From positions 110,618-174,617 of the forward strand of contig MU623419.1 of assembly GCA_025201765.1 (NCBI GenBank): a stretch of 64,000 nucleotides of DNA. Direction: 5' to 3'. The position numbers were made by a program, and so were the translations under genes. This DNA is from Daldinia sp. FL1419 (taxonomy: Eukaryota > Ascomycota > Sordariomycetes > Xylariales > Hypoxylaceae). Below the pieces are notes generated by a model. The model made no database searches. It worked only from the letters and a program-made list of their open reading frames with translations, and was not told the DNA's origin. Positions 24,201-36,130 of the stretch are shown here, piece after piece (position 1 is the stretch's first letter; each line of letters begins with the position of its first letter).

Positions 24201-24704
24201 TTTGCTTGCACGATTGGAAAGCCGTCTTATTAAACCCTTGCCAGAAGAGTGGCTATTATTCAGGGCTTCTGCCATAGAGCTGCCAGTCGTTGCTGCAATA
24301 CTGGCATTGGCCGAGCTATTGTTGCCGCTTGACTTGCAGGCGAGGAGAGGGTCGCCAAGGTGAAAGGGCGGCGGCGGAGGGAGTTGCTCGGCGTCAGAAC
24401 CTTGGCTGCGGTAGGGTTCCGGCGAAGGTTGGATAGAACTGCTAGTGTTGGTCAACACCGCATGGTCTGGAGACATGATGGGTGAATCATGTTGGGAAGA
24501 ACCAGACGCTGCTGTCGAGGCACTGATGGCTGAGGTGGGCATCGAGCTAGGTTGCATGCTAGGTGGGTGGCTAGTCTGAACTTGAGTTGGGCGTGGCCGC
24601 CGCAACAGAGAACCCTGAGCAGCCATGATTGGCGTGTTAGAAGAAGATACCCGGGAGTCGACGCTGGGACGTAAAGGATCGATATTGTTGGGGGTTGCAG
24701 TCAT
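21249..24704 (-). CDS. plc1: Phosphoinositide-specific phospholipase C (delta-like)
   Basis: An uninterrupted 1151-codon frame. The enzyme hydrolyses PI(4,5)P2 to diacylglycerol and inositol trisphosphate at membranes and links signalling to calcium and protein kinase C. Domain order: a Ser/Pro-rich disordered N-terminus (1-255) with a basic patch (158-196); a PH domain (about 261-373); an EF-hand-like region (413-498); catalytic X (about 558-705) with SSSHNTYL (His577) and VKHGYAMT (His622), plus Glu607, Asp609 and Glu656 at the calcium site; an acidic/basic X-Y linker (706-800); catalytic Y (801-917) with LGVYCSGVKFHGFES and MYWRRGVQMAALNWQTFD; and a C2 domain (about 945-1095). All expected catalytic residues are present. 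The N-terminal extension is long compared with yeast Plc1 but ordinary for filamentous fungi. ATG 24704 has A at -3, and a TATATATCATG context precedes it. The gene stands alone between two gene-poor stretches. Confidence 0.95.
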   Translation of the reverse strand: MTATPNNIDPLRPSVDSRVSSSNTPIMAAQGSLLRRPRPTQVQTSHPPSMQPSSMPTSAISASTAASGSSQHDSPIMSPDHAVLTNTSSSIQPSPEPYRSQGSDAEQLPPPPPFHLGDPLLACKSSGNNSSANASIAATTGSSMAEALNNSHSSGKGLIRRLSNRASKFASRTRRQSAAAPMRREGSIGPGILRRRSDSTNTAPAVDTVLLTDSDDEYHDEMDLTSLYGAESMVRDFSSGSAAPSLAGSASFTDVPTGPVVPMALVKGTYLNKISKKKPKRLFFVLEAAAGKVIWEKGRSTKCIYIDDIKEVRIGSDIRQYRIDYGVPESEEGRFFTIFYAVPDKSRSKTMHLIAEDEETFAHWVNALDLISKHRESHMASLMAFNDSAIRAYWNGEMTKQFENKQHSPAQEEMDFNGVERVCRNLHIHLSRADLRAKFNVADTTRSSRLNFSEFQVFVREMKRREDIRLLYPKLVSDTEKGMTFAEFLRFIRDEQCEDVDSNPSFWENKFLRWARRVGGSRTETASFQRLDKDSATMSEQAFAAYLTSKDNFPLVRAPSEYSLDRPFNEYFISSSHNTYLVGRQIADVASIEGYISTLVRGCRSVEIDCWDGADGQPIVKHGYAMTNAISFREVINTVNKYAFVMSHFPLWVSLEVHCNAPQQEVMAEIMKEIFGPRLVTEPLDPSSTTLPTPSELKERILIKVKGTHRSATREPSTGRRRGNSLTSPFAKPVSSDNASIPSQFLSSPLLGPAAQPRRGVTAKRVDTINEGEVHDTVSSSTSECDSEEEKRGKRKTSKIVKSLGELGVYCSGVKFHGFESAECKKSNHILSFMEGTFRKHSKASDSKLALARHNMRYMMRVYPQYSRLASDNFNPMMYWRRGVQMAALNWQTFDLGMQLNQAMFDGGTDQSGYVLKPASMREIRILPDGLPVEAIGKLERQNMSFDINVISAQQLMRPSGLGSNRTLDPYVEIEIFHTNDKRDKHDSMAGIPILTDTPLKSTTPIVKENGFNPVFNHKAHFNVTTKHPELLFVRFSVRLSTDGDYSSGRNATIATYTAKLDSLKQGYRTLPLLDSNGDQYLFSTLFCRIKVDPTTSVYVAKACGSNGGEAAVGKLKHIGRNVFNRSTANSTKSSFEKSSVDGDTSQQHFI

Positions 24705-27485
24705 GATATATGTTTCGATGGGGGGCCGGAAGCTTGCCCACGCGTGAATCGTTGGTAGTGCGTGTAGTACAAGAAATATATGAGACAGCGTCTATATGAG
24801 GAGGGCTGAATCTGTGGGCCTCATCTTTCCGGATATGTTTTTCATAGAGGCACTTCCCAGGAAAAGGGGAATTGGGGGGAGTGAGCGTAAGTAGATAGGG
24901 TAAGTAAGCGAGTAAGTATGGATGGGATGTATGTATGCTGTATGTAGGTATGGACCGTCAAATAAACGTGTAGTCAATGTACACACCGGGGAAGGCTACT
25001 TATTAAACTCGAAGCCAAGTTCGAGGCTGCAGGAATTACTCGGCGCCTTCCCACGACGTATGTAGATGTCGATTGCGGTCCGGAACGCAAGGGTGCGGCC
25101 GAGCAGTTAACCAGCAGGAAGTAGCAGTGGTATAATCAAGTACAGGCCTGTCACTGGTACAGGCCTCTGACAGAGGTACGTCGAGGTACAGGGCACGGCC
25201 AGCTGCCCTCTGCGCGCGTGCTGTGCGTCTGCGTTGCCCTAGGTGGTAGACCAGGACTTAAACAGGGCGGGTATGGGGGACTGATGTTGCAATAGCTCAC
25301 GGTAAAAATGGTGAGGTGGCAGGCCAGAATGCAGGTCGCTGATTTGGGTATTTCTAAGTTGGGGGAAATGGGTATTTTCCTAAGCGTCAGATTTCAAAGT
25401 GAGATAGTCCTCCAAGAAGACGAGAGGAGGATTGATATTGCTTTCTGCTGCGGGTCCCCTGTAAGTTTACATTCGTCTTTTTTTATATTTATCTTTTTTG
25501 CCTTTTGTTTTTAGCTTGCGATTGACTTGGAAGGAGACTCTAATAGGGAGATATATATACTTTTTTTTTCTTATATATATATCTCGTACGATGGAATTCC
25601 GACCTCTTGACTTTTTTTTTTTTAGATCCCCACGTTTGGGCTATATGTCGGGCACATTCAGATCAAAAATTATGCGCTGCTGCTTCGTTCCTTGTGAGTA
25701 AAGGTGGATCCTCCTGCGGTGTGTTGATGACTCCCTCTTCTCTCGCTTCTTAGTAAATTTTTTTGCTGCTTGTCGGTAGTACAACAGAATTGGCCAAAAT
25801 GTGCGTGATGACGTCCAGTGAGGCTCAGCAGCTAAATCAGAAAGGTGCAAAAGGAGAAGAACCGGACAGGGTGAGTTATGAATTGTTACGGTACAGCGTA
25901 CAGCGTACAGCGTACAACAAAGCGAAGATCTTTGTGCGACGTGAAAGGAATGTACACAATTTCTGTATCTGACAGCGTAACAAAACGTAGGCGTCCAAAA
26001 GGTATTGTGCTCAAGGCAAGGTATTGTTTTTTCTTCTTCTAGATGCAGTTATTGGTTCTAGGTCCACGTTTATTGTAAGTAAGAAATTGTTATTGCAGGT
26101 ATTTGCGGAATTGGGCTGGCCGGATAGCGGGTCTTATCAAATATTTCAAATAAAAATTCGTAGGAAGAATAAAAGGAGAAGAAATATAGGCATACCAAGT
26201 AAAGTAATAACGTCAATGTACTTTTTTTTTTCTTCCACGAATTTGATGAGGTGTACAGCTCTGCTTGCCCTTCTTTTTCAGGTGGAAGAAAATGGGGTCG
26301 GGAAATTATTAAGTGACGGAGCGGAAAGGGAAGGGATTAAAGCATGGCAAAGGCAGGGAAGGAGTCAAGAAGAGGAAAAGAAGAAGATAGTTTAGCAGGC
26401 GGTCCCCTAAAATAATGGATACGTACTTGCCCTATTTCAGTTCCCACCTCCAGAATAATACTAGAATACCTAGAATACCTAGAATAACCAAAATACTAGA
26501 TTATAGGTACATCTATACACCCGTAGAATGTGCGCCGTAGGACACCATTAGGACCCCGTAGAGCGTTAGTATGGTTAGCATTTTGTTTTAGCATGTTCTG
26601 GTATTGTGTCAACCATGTACCTAACTTAATCTGCCCAGGTGCTAAACTTACCTTGTCGGTACCTAAGTTACTATTGTACCGTACAGTATACTACTACCTT
26701 AGGATGTAGGTATAATTTAATAAATCTCCAGAGGAAGGGGGCGCTAGTGCAAATTGTTGAATTGAACACTAATAATATTGAATGTACATTAGATAGGTAG
26801 GTATGTGTAATAGAATAGACCTTTCTGGTTTTTTTTCTCCTATCAAAACCTAACTCTGTTTTCCCAAGGGATCAATTAAGTTGGCGTTATGGTATCGTAA
26901 TTTTGGGTCAGGTTACCGGTACGTCTAGTACAGTAAGAAACTGAAAGCCTGCAGGCCCATCTTGTTGGTTGGCGTGGGCAGCAGTTTTTAGACTGAACTA
27001 GGACATGCATGTACCATATACGTATATACGTACATACACATACAGAGACGTACAGGGACATATACATACACATACGTATGAATGGTGCATGTGCGTTGTA
27101 CCGTGTCCACAATAATTCAATCAATGGCAACATTGAGCACGTCGATGGGAAGGAGAAAAGAAGTAGTCGGCTTTTGTTCGACCTCTCGACCTATGCGATT
27201 ATGTGGAGACTCAAGTTAATTATCATTGTTCTCCTCTGTTTGGTGCTGGGCTGAAAAGTATCCTTGTACCTACCTACATATGTACCACATTTGAATATAC
27301 TACATGTAGGCACACACTGCATCATGTATGAACATCGAATTTGAGGTATGGGTAAATGTACTTACGTATATACGTACCAATCTTATGAGATACGTACCAT
27401 ACCTGGTATGTATGGATTCATGGGGGAGCGGGAACTCGATGCTAGGGATTACACCCGAGGTATGTATTGCATTAATGATGATGGT

Positions 27486-27517
27486 TTATTTTATTATTTT
27501 ATTATTTTATTATTTTT
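27486..27517. repeat. TTATT microsatellite
   Basis: A run of ttatt/ttttatta units over about 30 bp of non-coding DNA. Confidence 0.7.
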
Positions 27518-27728
27518 TCTCTCTTTTCGTATTTTTCTTACAGTTGCTTATACGAACGCATGTATGGAACATACATTACCTTAATGGAACAAACGTATGG
27601 TCATATCTCTATAATTGTCCGCAGTAAGTCTCTCCTCAGGCACACGAATCAAGATGGCACAATCGCACGGGTATGTTTACAAACTTTTTTTTTATCCAAA
27701 GCGCCCAGGGGAAAAGCCGCTCATTGCG

Positions 27729-27758
27729 TGATGGGTTTGATGGGTTTGATGGGTTTGC
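27729..27758. repeat. 9-bp tandem repeat (atgggtttg), 3 copies
   Basis: Three exact copies of atgggtttg, the last followed by the related cggtttg. Confidence 0.8.
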
Positions 27759-30356
27759 GGTTTGCATTGCCCTTTACAACCTTACATGTACGTATGTACT
27801 TCAGGAACAGAGTCAGGTGGCCTCCCGCTTGTCGTCTTGAACAAGAAGCTAGGCGCTTTGCCGGCTCTTTGTCAAGTCAAACCTTAATGACAAAAGACGA
27901 GGAGCGAGGGAACAACAATGGCCGAGCCAACGGGAATCCAACGCTTCGAGTACCTTGCCAATGGCCTTGCCAGTGTATCCAGAAAAGCTTAAGTGCTACC
28001 TGAGTTCTTACCTGTATGTCTCAAATGTCTTGAAAGTAGGTCTTGTCTGTCTGAGACAGGAGCCCGAAAGTTTTCCCCCAACCAACTTGGTCTTGGTTTG
28101 TTTTTGGGTATGCTTGGTTAGGCTCGTAGGCTGTGATATCAACGAGAAGAGGCAGATATCTCCCTGAAGGATGACCAGCCATAACCCTATTGTGATGAGC
28201 ACTCAAGTTAGTGATTTGCAAAACTGAAACAAACACACTCGCTGTGGGTTCTCTTAGGCGTGAGGGAGCGAATGCCAATATTTCTGATTATCGTCGGTGG
28301 ACACCTGAAAAAGGAGAGATGTCCAATCTAACTGACAAGCCAGGAAAAAAATCGACGGACCGCATTCATTGTCGGTAACTCAACGGCTTAAAGGCGAAAA
28401 GAAAAAAAAGATACTAACACTACACCGAAATAGGCAATAAATGTCCAGCTCGACTAGGACAGCTACAGCTAGGCTACTAGGGTCAGGGCAGGGCCACTCA
28501 AGACAAGGCGCCAGAGTGAGTAGGGCAAGGTAGGGCAAAGGAACCAAGGTGGGTGCTGAGCCAGGTGGCAGATGCGGTGGTCCCATAACTACATCATCGA
28601 CCCTCTAAGCCTGATCCGCGCTCGGCTTCCCCAAGATGAGAAAAAAAGCGTAGTTAGCGACAGGCATGTTTCTGATGACAGGGGTCCAGGGGTGTACCAA
28701 AGACCTGGGTGGAAGGGAAGGAAGAAGAAAAGAATAAAACAAAACAAAATAACACAAACCCCCTCCCAAAAATAATATAACTACCTACCTAGTTAATGAA
28801 ATCTGAGTACATATTACATGATATAGTACATACAATAACAAAATGGCTGTCCGCAATGTTTAAGTGCCTTCGGGCCAACTTGGTAATTCTTTACGAATAC
28901 CTCATCTCCTTTTTTTTCTTACTTTATTACCATGCATATATTACTGTTATTAACGCATAGACAAGATATCGTTCTCTTTCATTACGATCGAGCTCGGTAC
29001 GTTACGTTGATGTTTTGTTTCATTACAGCTTAGCTTGGAAATGACTTCATTTCAACCTATTATGTGTGACTTACCAACGGGTAAGGGGGAGGAGGAGACC
29101 GTAGGAGAAAAAAAAAAACTAATAATCAAAAAGTGACATCGTGGGTGTCAGGGGTCATGCACAACAAGGTCCCCGTCAACCTTATTACTCTCAAGATTTT
29201 CAACTTTTCCTAAAAGAACAAAACCCAAGTAGTAAACCGTTCAAGGTTGCTTTTTCGGCAGTCGGAATGTCAACCTAAAAGCCAGTAAATTAAAACCTTG
29301 GGGGCGGCAATGCTGCAAGACATACGATGATGCGCGCCCGCTACCAACTCTAACCAAGAGGAAACCCACTCAAATCAAGATATCTAAGATATATATCGTG
29401 GGGGTTTTGCTGTTCTTTGCTGTTCACGTTTCAAAGGAATATGTACATGCTCCCGCTCCCTTTTTTCATTTCTGACAAGAAAATTCTCCGTGGCTCTCGC
29501 TAGGGATTTCGCGGATCGTGTCCGATGGACAATTTCACGGTCAGCAGAGAGCATGCATCTCTTGGCAGACCATCTTCGAATCTGCTGGTTATATGGCTTC
29601 TCATCGCCATCCTCTCCTGATAATAATAAAACGTTGCCTACGCTACGTAGCCAGTCACAGCTCTCAGAAGCCAGACGCAACCTACCATTACACGCCCGAC
29701 CTTGCATGGCCCCATGCCGTAACCCCCGTAGCTGTAGATCCCGCCGTCTCGTATGACGGCGGTACTGAACCTCCGCCCAACCGTAGGACGAGTTAGGACG
29801 AGTTAAGACAAATCGAGTCGCGGCTCTAGTATATTTTCTTCAGTGCTCTCTCTCGCTTTGTTACTTAGACTTCCTTGCCCAACGACACCGAGGCGGTCAA
29901 CTAGTCGCGATACATGTATCTCCTCTCCTGGCATATTCCTGACCGGAGTTCATTTTTCTGGTAGAGCGTCTGATCCAATTGCTCGCTGGTCTGATCTTTA
30001 GAACCCACGATGGCTCACCGCCTCTACACAGTAGGACTCACTCATAAGTTTGATGATGACGATAGCGATATCTGCATTGATACTACAAGATTATCCCACA
30101 ATATATTAAAAATGCCACTAGTTGTAAGGACATTCCAACTTTGGAAATGCTTTAGAATATTCTAGTCCCCCTGTCCTCACCGTCTTGGTCCGTTGCCCTA
30201 GCTTGCCTTGCCTGCCCCAAGTTTCGACGGCGGGTTTTAGGCGCCGGTGGGGAAGCGAACTCGCCTTGTTACCACTAATTATTACTAAAAGAAGAAAGAA
30301 GAGCGTATGGCGTCGCGGAGATGGTTGCCGAAGCTGAGGTAAAAAAGAAGTATAGG

Positions 30357-30378
30357 AAAAAAAAAAAAAAAAAAAAAA
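30357..30378. repeat. Poly(A) tract, 22 nt
   Basis: An uninterrupted A run followed by more A/G-rich sequence. Poly(dA:dT) tracts exclude nucleosomes, but no gene start is visible beside this one. Confidence 0.85.
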
Positions 30379-31039
30379 GGGAAAAAAAGGAAAAAGAAAA
30401 GAACCAAGAGTTTACGTCAAAACTCCCAACCTAGTGCGATCATCAGGTCCTGCAATCATTCATCCCTCTCCACAGAACGAACAACTTCCCATTTGTCTCG
30501 TTTCGCTCATCATCATTTGTTAACGGTGTGCGACTTCACACGTCAAGATAATCTTCCCCGGATCCAGGGAGACCTAGCGTGTTAAGCGGTTTCATACCCT
30601 CCCTACCTTGGTAATGGATAGGGATAGGGATAGGAGTTAGCTTAGGGAGTTCTATCTAGTTACTACATAGGTATGGTACGGCGATGGTGGAGGACCGGCG
30701 ACGACGATCCGATGTACAAACGCTCACGCTTTCAGCACAGGTCTTGGTAATAGGTCTTGGTACATCGGTACACAAGTACCGCCCTTCTGCTGTAACCAGA
30801 CGCCGAAACCGTCTTCGAGAAGGCAGATCTCTCTTCTGCTGCAGCCCTGCTAAAGGACCCTGTTGGATGCGTGCTCAACTCCACATCATCATGTTGTAAT
30901 TAGCGTCAGGGGGTTCATGAGCACTGGCCAATCGTAATCTTGTCGCTCGACATCGATCCATTGACTTGCGCAACACCGTATTTTCGTATCGTATTTGTCC
31001 GTAGGGAGGAGATACGCACCCAATGGTCACCATAATGGT

Positions 31040-31125
31040 CCCAAAAGGTAACGGGCTCTAAATGGTTCCAACGGCTCCCCCCAATGGCTCCTCGAATGGC
31101 TCCTCGAATGGCCCCAATGGTTGCA
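31040..31125. repeat. Imperfect aatggctcc-type repeats
   Basis: The motif aatggctcc and variants (aatggttcc, aatggcccc, aatggtcac) recur about eight times. Part is exact tandem (aatggctcctcg twice). The stretch reads through as Asn-Gly-Ser repeats in one frame, but no gene is supported. Confidence 0.65.
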
Positions 31126-31377
31126 GCGCTGCAGCGGCGCTCCTTCGAGGGGTTAAAGCGCTCCCAGATATAACTCTCCTTGAAAAGCATTGGCTCGTAT
31201 TGTCCCATTATCCCCTCCGTGGACCTCGAAAAGAGCCCCCGGCATAGAACACAGCCACTTAAGGCTGTGTGAGGGTGAGATGAGAGAAAATGAGAGAGCC
31301 ATTTTTAGCATACCCGTAAGGCGGGGAGCAGCTGGTTGGCTTATTCCCCTGCAACATATTACATAGGAGTCCTAAAG

Positions 31378-31440
31378 AACACACACACATGCACACATGC
31401 ACACATATGCATACATATTGCACATTACCATACTGCAGAT
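31378..31440. repeat. CA/TGCACA-rich microsatellite
   Basis: Irregular cacaca / gcacacat units over about 60 bp. Confidence 0.7.
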
Positions 31441-31652
31441 ATACTGCACTTACATGCTTCATACATTTGGTTAGTTATACTAATTAACTACCAGGACTAG
31501 CTAACTAACTACTTAAACCATGTAATTATACATATTTGTGGTAGTTAATATCTCGGCTACCGTCTTCCATGAAGATACTTTTTCCAACCTAAATAGGCAT
31601 CTAAGTTCCGGCGTGGTACTATCGGACCTCCGAGGGCTTTATGTGGTCTGGC

Positions 31653-31669
31653 CGAGAGAGAGAGAGAGA
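31653..31669. repeat. GA microsatellite
   Basis: About eight consecutive ga dinucleotides in non-coding DNA. Confidence 0.8.
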
Positions 31670-34600
31670 TAAAATTTTTTAAACCTACCTAACTAGTAGA
31701 TAATAGTAGTTACGTTTTCTTTCTTTTTTTCAAACGTCGCAGCGCAAACTCATGAGCGAAGTCGTCAGGCTGTCCTTGGCGGCGATCGATTTTCAGCTCC
31801 TTGAATCGGATTGTTGGCAGATCAACCGTTTAATCCAATCAACCCTCGTAATGTGCTGTGCCCTATAGTTCCAGGATAGGGAACGTGAGGAGGAGCAAGC
31901 TGCAAGCCACGGAGTCACGGACGAGATTCACCGGCATCTTCGGCACAGACTGTTCTCGCGGTGGAGATCCGCCATGGTCGCTATGGTCAAATCATCCCAA
32001 GTCGTCAAATCAAGCGAAGTAGACTAGGGGGCATACGAGCACGATTTGTCTCTCGATGCGCCGTGCCTGTCGTCTCGGTCGTTTTCGTCACCTTCAGGTA
32101 ACGAGGGTAACAAAGCGGCCCAAAACCCCTCTCCTGGGCTTCTGTCGAGAGAAAAAAAAAAAAAACCACATGATCATTCCCCGTCGTCAAATAGATGGCT
32201 ATTGATCTCCCTATCTCCCTGTAAAAGTCCCTGTAGAGCATCCGCCGAATGCGAGATCGAGAAGGAGCCCCATCTTGATGATGAGACGGGTACATATCAT
32301 AGGCTCCCGTGTAATCCTTGCCTACGACTTATGGGCAAACCCGTTTTGGAATTGATGCGGACGCTGACTGGGTGCTGTCGAGACCGCTTATTGAATACCA
32401 TCGCCAAGTCGATTGGCCTATCGCCTTTACCCTTCCTAACAATTCGCGTGGAACAAGCCAGGGGCAGGTGTCACGAGGACTTTTTTCGACCATGCTATTA
32501 TGTTCTAACGTCTCTTTCATATGCAGGGCGATACCACGATATTGGGGGCATTTCTTCTAACTGCGTATACGCTACGACTCATGTATCAAGGTTTCGTAAA
32601 ACGCGGAGGTGACTCGCTGATACATACATCCAGGACGGCATCATACATTTATTGTTTGTATATGTTGCAGATACTGCGCATGCTGCTACGGACCTGCTGC
32701 GGATGGCGGATATTATCTTCGCCTATATAGTATAGACGACGGACTTTCCCGTATGTAAAGAACTTGCTTTGCATACCATGTAGTACAGCGCCGAAGAGGT
32801 ATGATTGTCCTAAAAAGGACCAAGTATAAGATATAAGATATTGAATACGGCCGTGGTAATCAACGACTACTGCAGAGGCCTCCTCCTCCAGACGTCCTGC
32901 TCCTCTTCACCGGGATATTACTAACGCGGGGGTGGCCCTTCGGCCTTTTACCCTGGACGCCACTTGCAGTACCCAGTACAGAGGAAATAGGATCGTGAGC
33001 AAGCAGTGCAGAGTTTCTTCGTCGATCCGGGACTGCGTGTCTAGCATCAAACCACGACGCGAGGTAACATCCCCATGCGAGTTTGAAAAAAAAAATAATA
33101 AAAATTGGCCACCCATGCATGTCGAATGCGTAGGGTTTTCTGAACAATCAGGATAGCTTTAACTCTCAAGCTTAGCCACTTCTGCTCCGAAGATGACGAT
33201 TCTTGCAGCAGCCGGATCCCTGCACGTCAACCTCGCTAAAAGCGGCTCGCAGAGAATCTCTTGGTAATGGGCTATCGTTTATCTTAGAAACACTTGATCA
33301 CGATGTAGGCGAATGTAAGTAAAGTAACGTAAGTAATGTATGTACAATGGGTAATGGGCATAGACTACTTGTGCCACATATTTCTTCCGTGGGTTGAAAT
33401 CTTTATTTTTTTTATTTTTACTTTTTTTTTTGTTGTTGTATCGAGGGAACGCATCCCTCGTACCCTGGCTCCCCTCCGAGATCATGCAACTCTTCGCCCA
33501 TCATCAGTTACCATTCTTACCACAGTCTATGGCCACGATACCATCGGCGCACCCTGTATCGTCGCAATGATGCAGGATAGTTCCTCTCGGATAGTCCCCG
33601 GGCGTCGTCGTTGCAAAGCGAGGCTCCAATGTCGCGTGCTTTGGTTCATGTCGATGAGAAATTTCCCCGGACTCGTATCGTACTCACATCGTGATCCATC
33701 GTGCCTTCAAGTTCGGTTTAAAGACGGCCTCGACGACCGATGATCTATATCCATTCTTATCTCAACTCTCGCATGTAACCTACATAACTTACCTCATAAC
33801 CTACATGACATGAACGTGGGCATCTGCACGGCAAGCTGACTAAACTCACATGTCGAAAACTTCATGAACATCATGCACAGACTTCCTACCTAGGTAGATA
33901 TATCCCTCGAAGAGAGATATTTGTCAACGAAATGGTAATAAGCATCGCGTAGTCGGCCTCCCACATCTCACATCTCCCACATTACGCGGCAAGCGGCACG
34001 CCACAGGAAAAGCAAAAACAAAGACCAGATGTGCTTACGGGAGGGTTCTAACCTAGGTTCTTCCTCGTCGTTACGTGCGGCATCTTGAGATTGCAGCCGC
34101 GGGCTGCAGCTGGAAATTGAGGACGTAACCAGCGCCCATTCCAGACCTCGAATGGACTGTGTCCCCCAATACCACGAAAACGTGCAACGATCAAAAGGGG
34201 GAAAAAGAAAAAAGAAAGAAAAAAAAGACCTCCCCCTCCCCGCTCCGGGCGATGCTTGTGTTATGGAGACAACGCCTACACCATGCGCCGATCCAGCTGT
34301 GTTTTACTCTGAATGTGGGCGAGCTTGCATGGTTCATTACGGTACAGAGCGAAAAACGGCCCGGGCCTGCATGCGAGCCAGTTGTCAGGGAGCTGATCTT
34401 CTCACGGCAGTTTTTGTAGCTGACTGGCTGGCGAGCCTCGCGATCAGCCCCTCCATACTTTTGTTCCTCTCTCTCGTCATCAATAGTTTTTTCTTCGTCT
34501 TTCTGTCGCAGGTGAACAAAAAAAGAGGTCGCCCCATGGCTACGTTGGTCGTTCGGCACCCTTGTCTCTTCTTGTACGTATATATTCCACGCCATCTCAA

Positions 34601-35936
34601 AGCCACGAGCCAGACCATCGGAAAGGGCGCATCAAGACGGCCTGATCCGCAGTATTCCCTTCTCGATCGGTCGATGAGTACGACTACGGGTACGGCGACG
34701 GCAACCTCAGACGGGACCCGCGTCGGACCACGGGCCACGTCCCGGGGATCGTCTATCTACAAGAATCGATCCTTTCAGCCCCCATCGACACACGCTACGA
34801 CGATGAGTCGCTTGGTAGTTTCCTGATGAGGCAGTCGGCGCGCAATGCGCTGAAACCTGGCCCGCGCCGGAATAGTTAACTAGGCTAGATCAAATATTAA
34901 AGCCGGTAGGATACTACTTTCGAGGTAGTCGAGCAATCGAGTATGTATTTCGTCAGACATATATGATTACATGATTAACTACATGAACTACATGGATTAC
35001 ATGGATTCCCATGGATTTGATATTTTGCTTTTCGCTGTTCTAACTAACTAACTATACTTTCTTAAACTATATACCTCTTACCCAACCTTTCATACTCTAT
35101 CCGGCCTTTTGCATCTGCCGGGGATGGGGGGTAGCTGTTGTTTTCTTTTACATACGTGCTTACATTCCTAATATCGCCGTAAGTCTCTTAAGTATCCATG
35201 CCCATGCTAGAGTCAAGCTACAACTCAATACGACATTATAACCCTCGACGGGCCTATATAAGGTTTTGCACACTGCGGAAATATGCCTGGACAAACCTAG
35301 CATCGACCGCCAATAATGCGTCGATAGTATTGCAGCGGTGGCGTATCGGAAGTCAGAAGTGGAACAATGTGTTTCGGGGCCGGCAAACCCCCCATGCTAC
35401 CGCGGCAAAACACTCAACATCAATTATGCTCTGATATTTACCAAAAGGACATCGAGGGAGAGGTTTATGAGTTACTGACTGTGCACGGAGAATCACGGAG
35501 GAAAGCCCAAGGGAATAACAACAAACGAAAACCAGGCTTGCGTGCCCCAGTGCCGTTTATACCAAGGTATTTTATTTTTAATATTTTAATAGTAGTACTA
35601 TGGCATTAAGAGCCCTGCTGGTTCGATAAACCTGCTTGGCGACGATAGGGGATCCTAGTCTTGGTTCCAGGGTTCCTTCACGATTGATAAAAATAGAGTC
35701 GATATACACACTGTAAGTAATCTCTACAACACAACAATACAACCACCAATCCCCTCATATTACTTTATTCCTTAACCTTTTTTCCCCCCATCGTCTCCAT
35801 CTTCTGTCTCCATCTCCCATAAGCGAAGCATCCGACGGTTTATAATAATAGAAATGCTTAGTTATAACTTTAGTTGAACAATACGCAGCCAATCCTACAT
35901 ACCTAGGTACCTACATTCGTTTATTTCACGGCTCTT

Positions 35937-35963
35937 TTTATTATTTATTTATTTATTTATTTT
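35937..35963. repeat. TTTA microsatellite
   Basis: About six ttta units in tandem in non-coding DNA. Confidence 0.8.
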
Positions 35964-36092
35964 GTTTCATTAAAACGGAATTTCTCGGATGCACCGTTTA
36001 GGGAAGTAATGTGGTACTCCTTCTTGTGCCTATGCTTATGTTCATGTTCCGCCGCCACGTGCACTGTCGAATACACTGGTTCCCATCCCTTA

Positions 36093-36130
36093 CCTATCCT
36101 ATCCTATCCTATCCTATCCTATTATCCTAT
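36093..36130. repeat. TATCC pentanucleotide microsatellite
   Basis: About seven tatcc/tatcctat units, five of them exact and contiguous. Confidence 0.85.

Noticed and set aside
30610..30640. gatagggatagggatag stretch, telomere-like
   Set aside because: The unit is gatagg, not TTAGGG, only about three copies, internal to the sequence.
32046..32612. 188-codon open frame on +
   Set aside because: No domain; includes a Lys run from an A tract and overlaps other equally open frames.
34152..34826. 224-codon open frame on +
   Set aside because: Lys-rich start comes from an A/G tract, the tail from a simple ACG-rich stretch; no recognisable domain and no sign of splicing.
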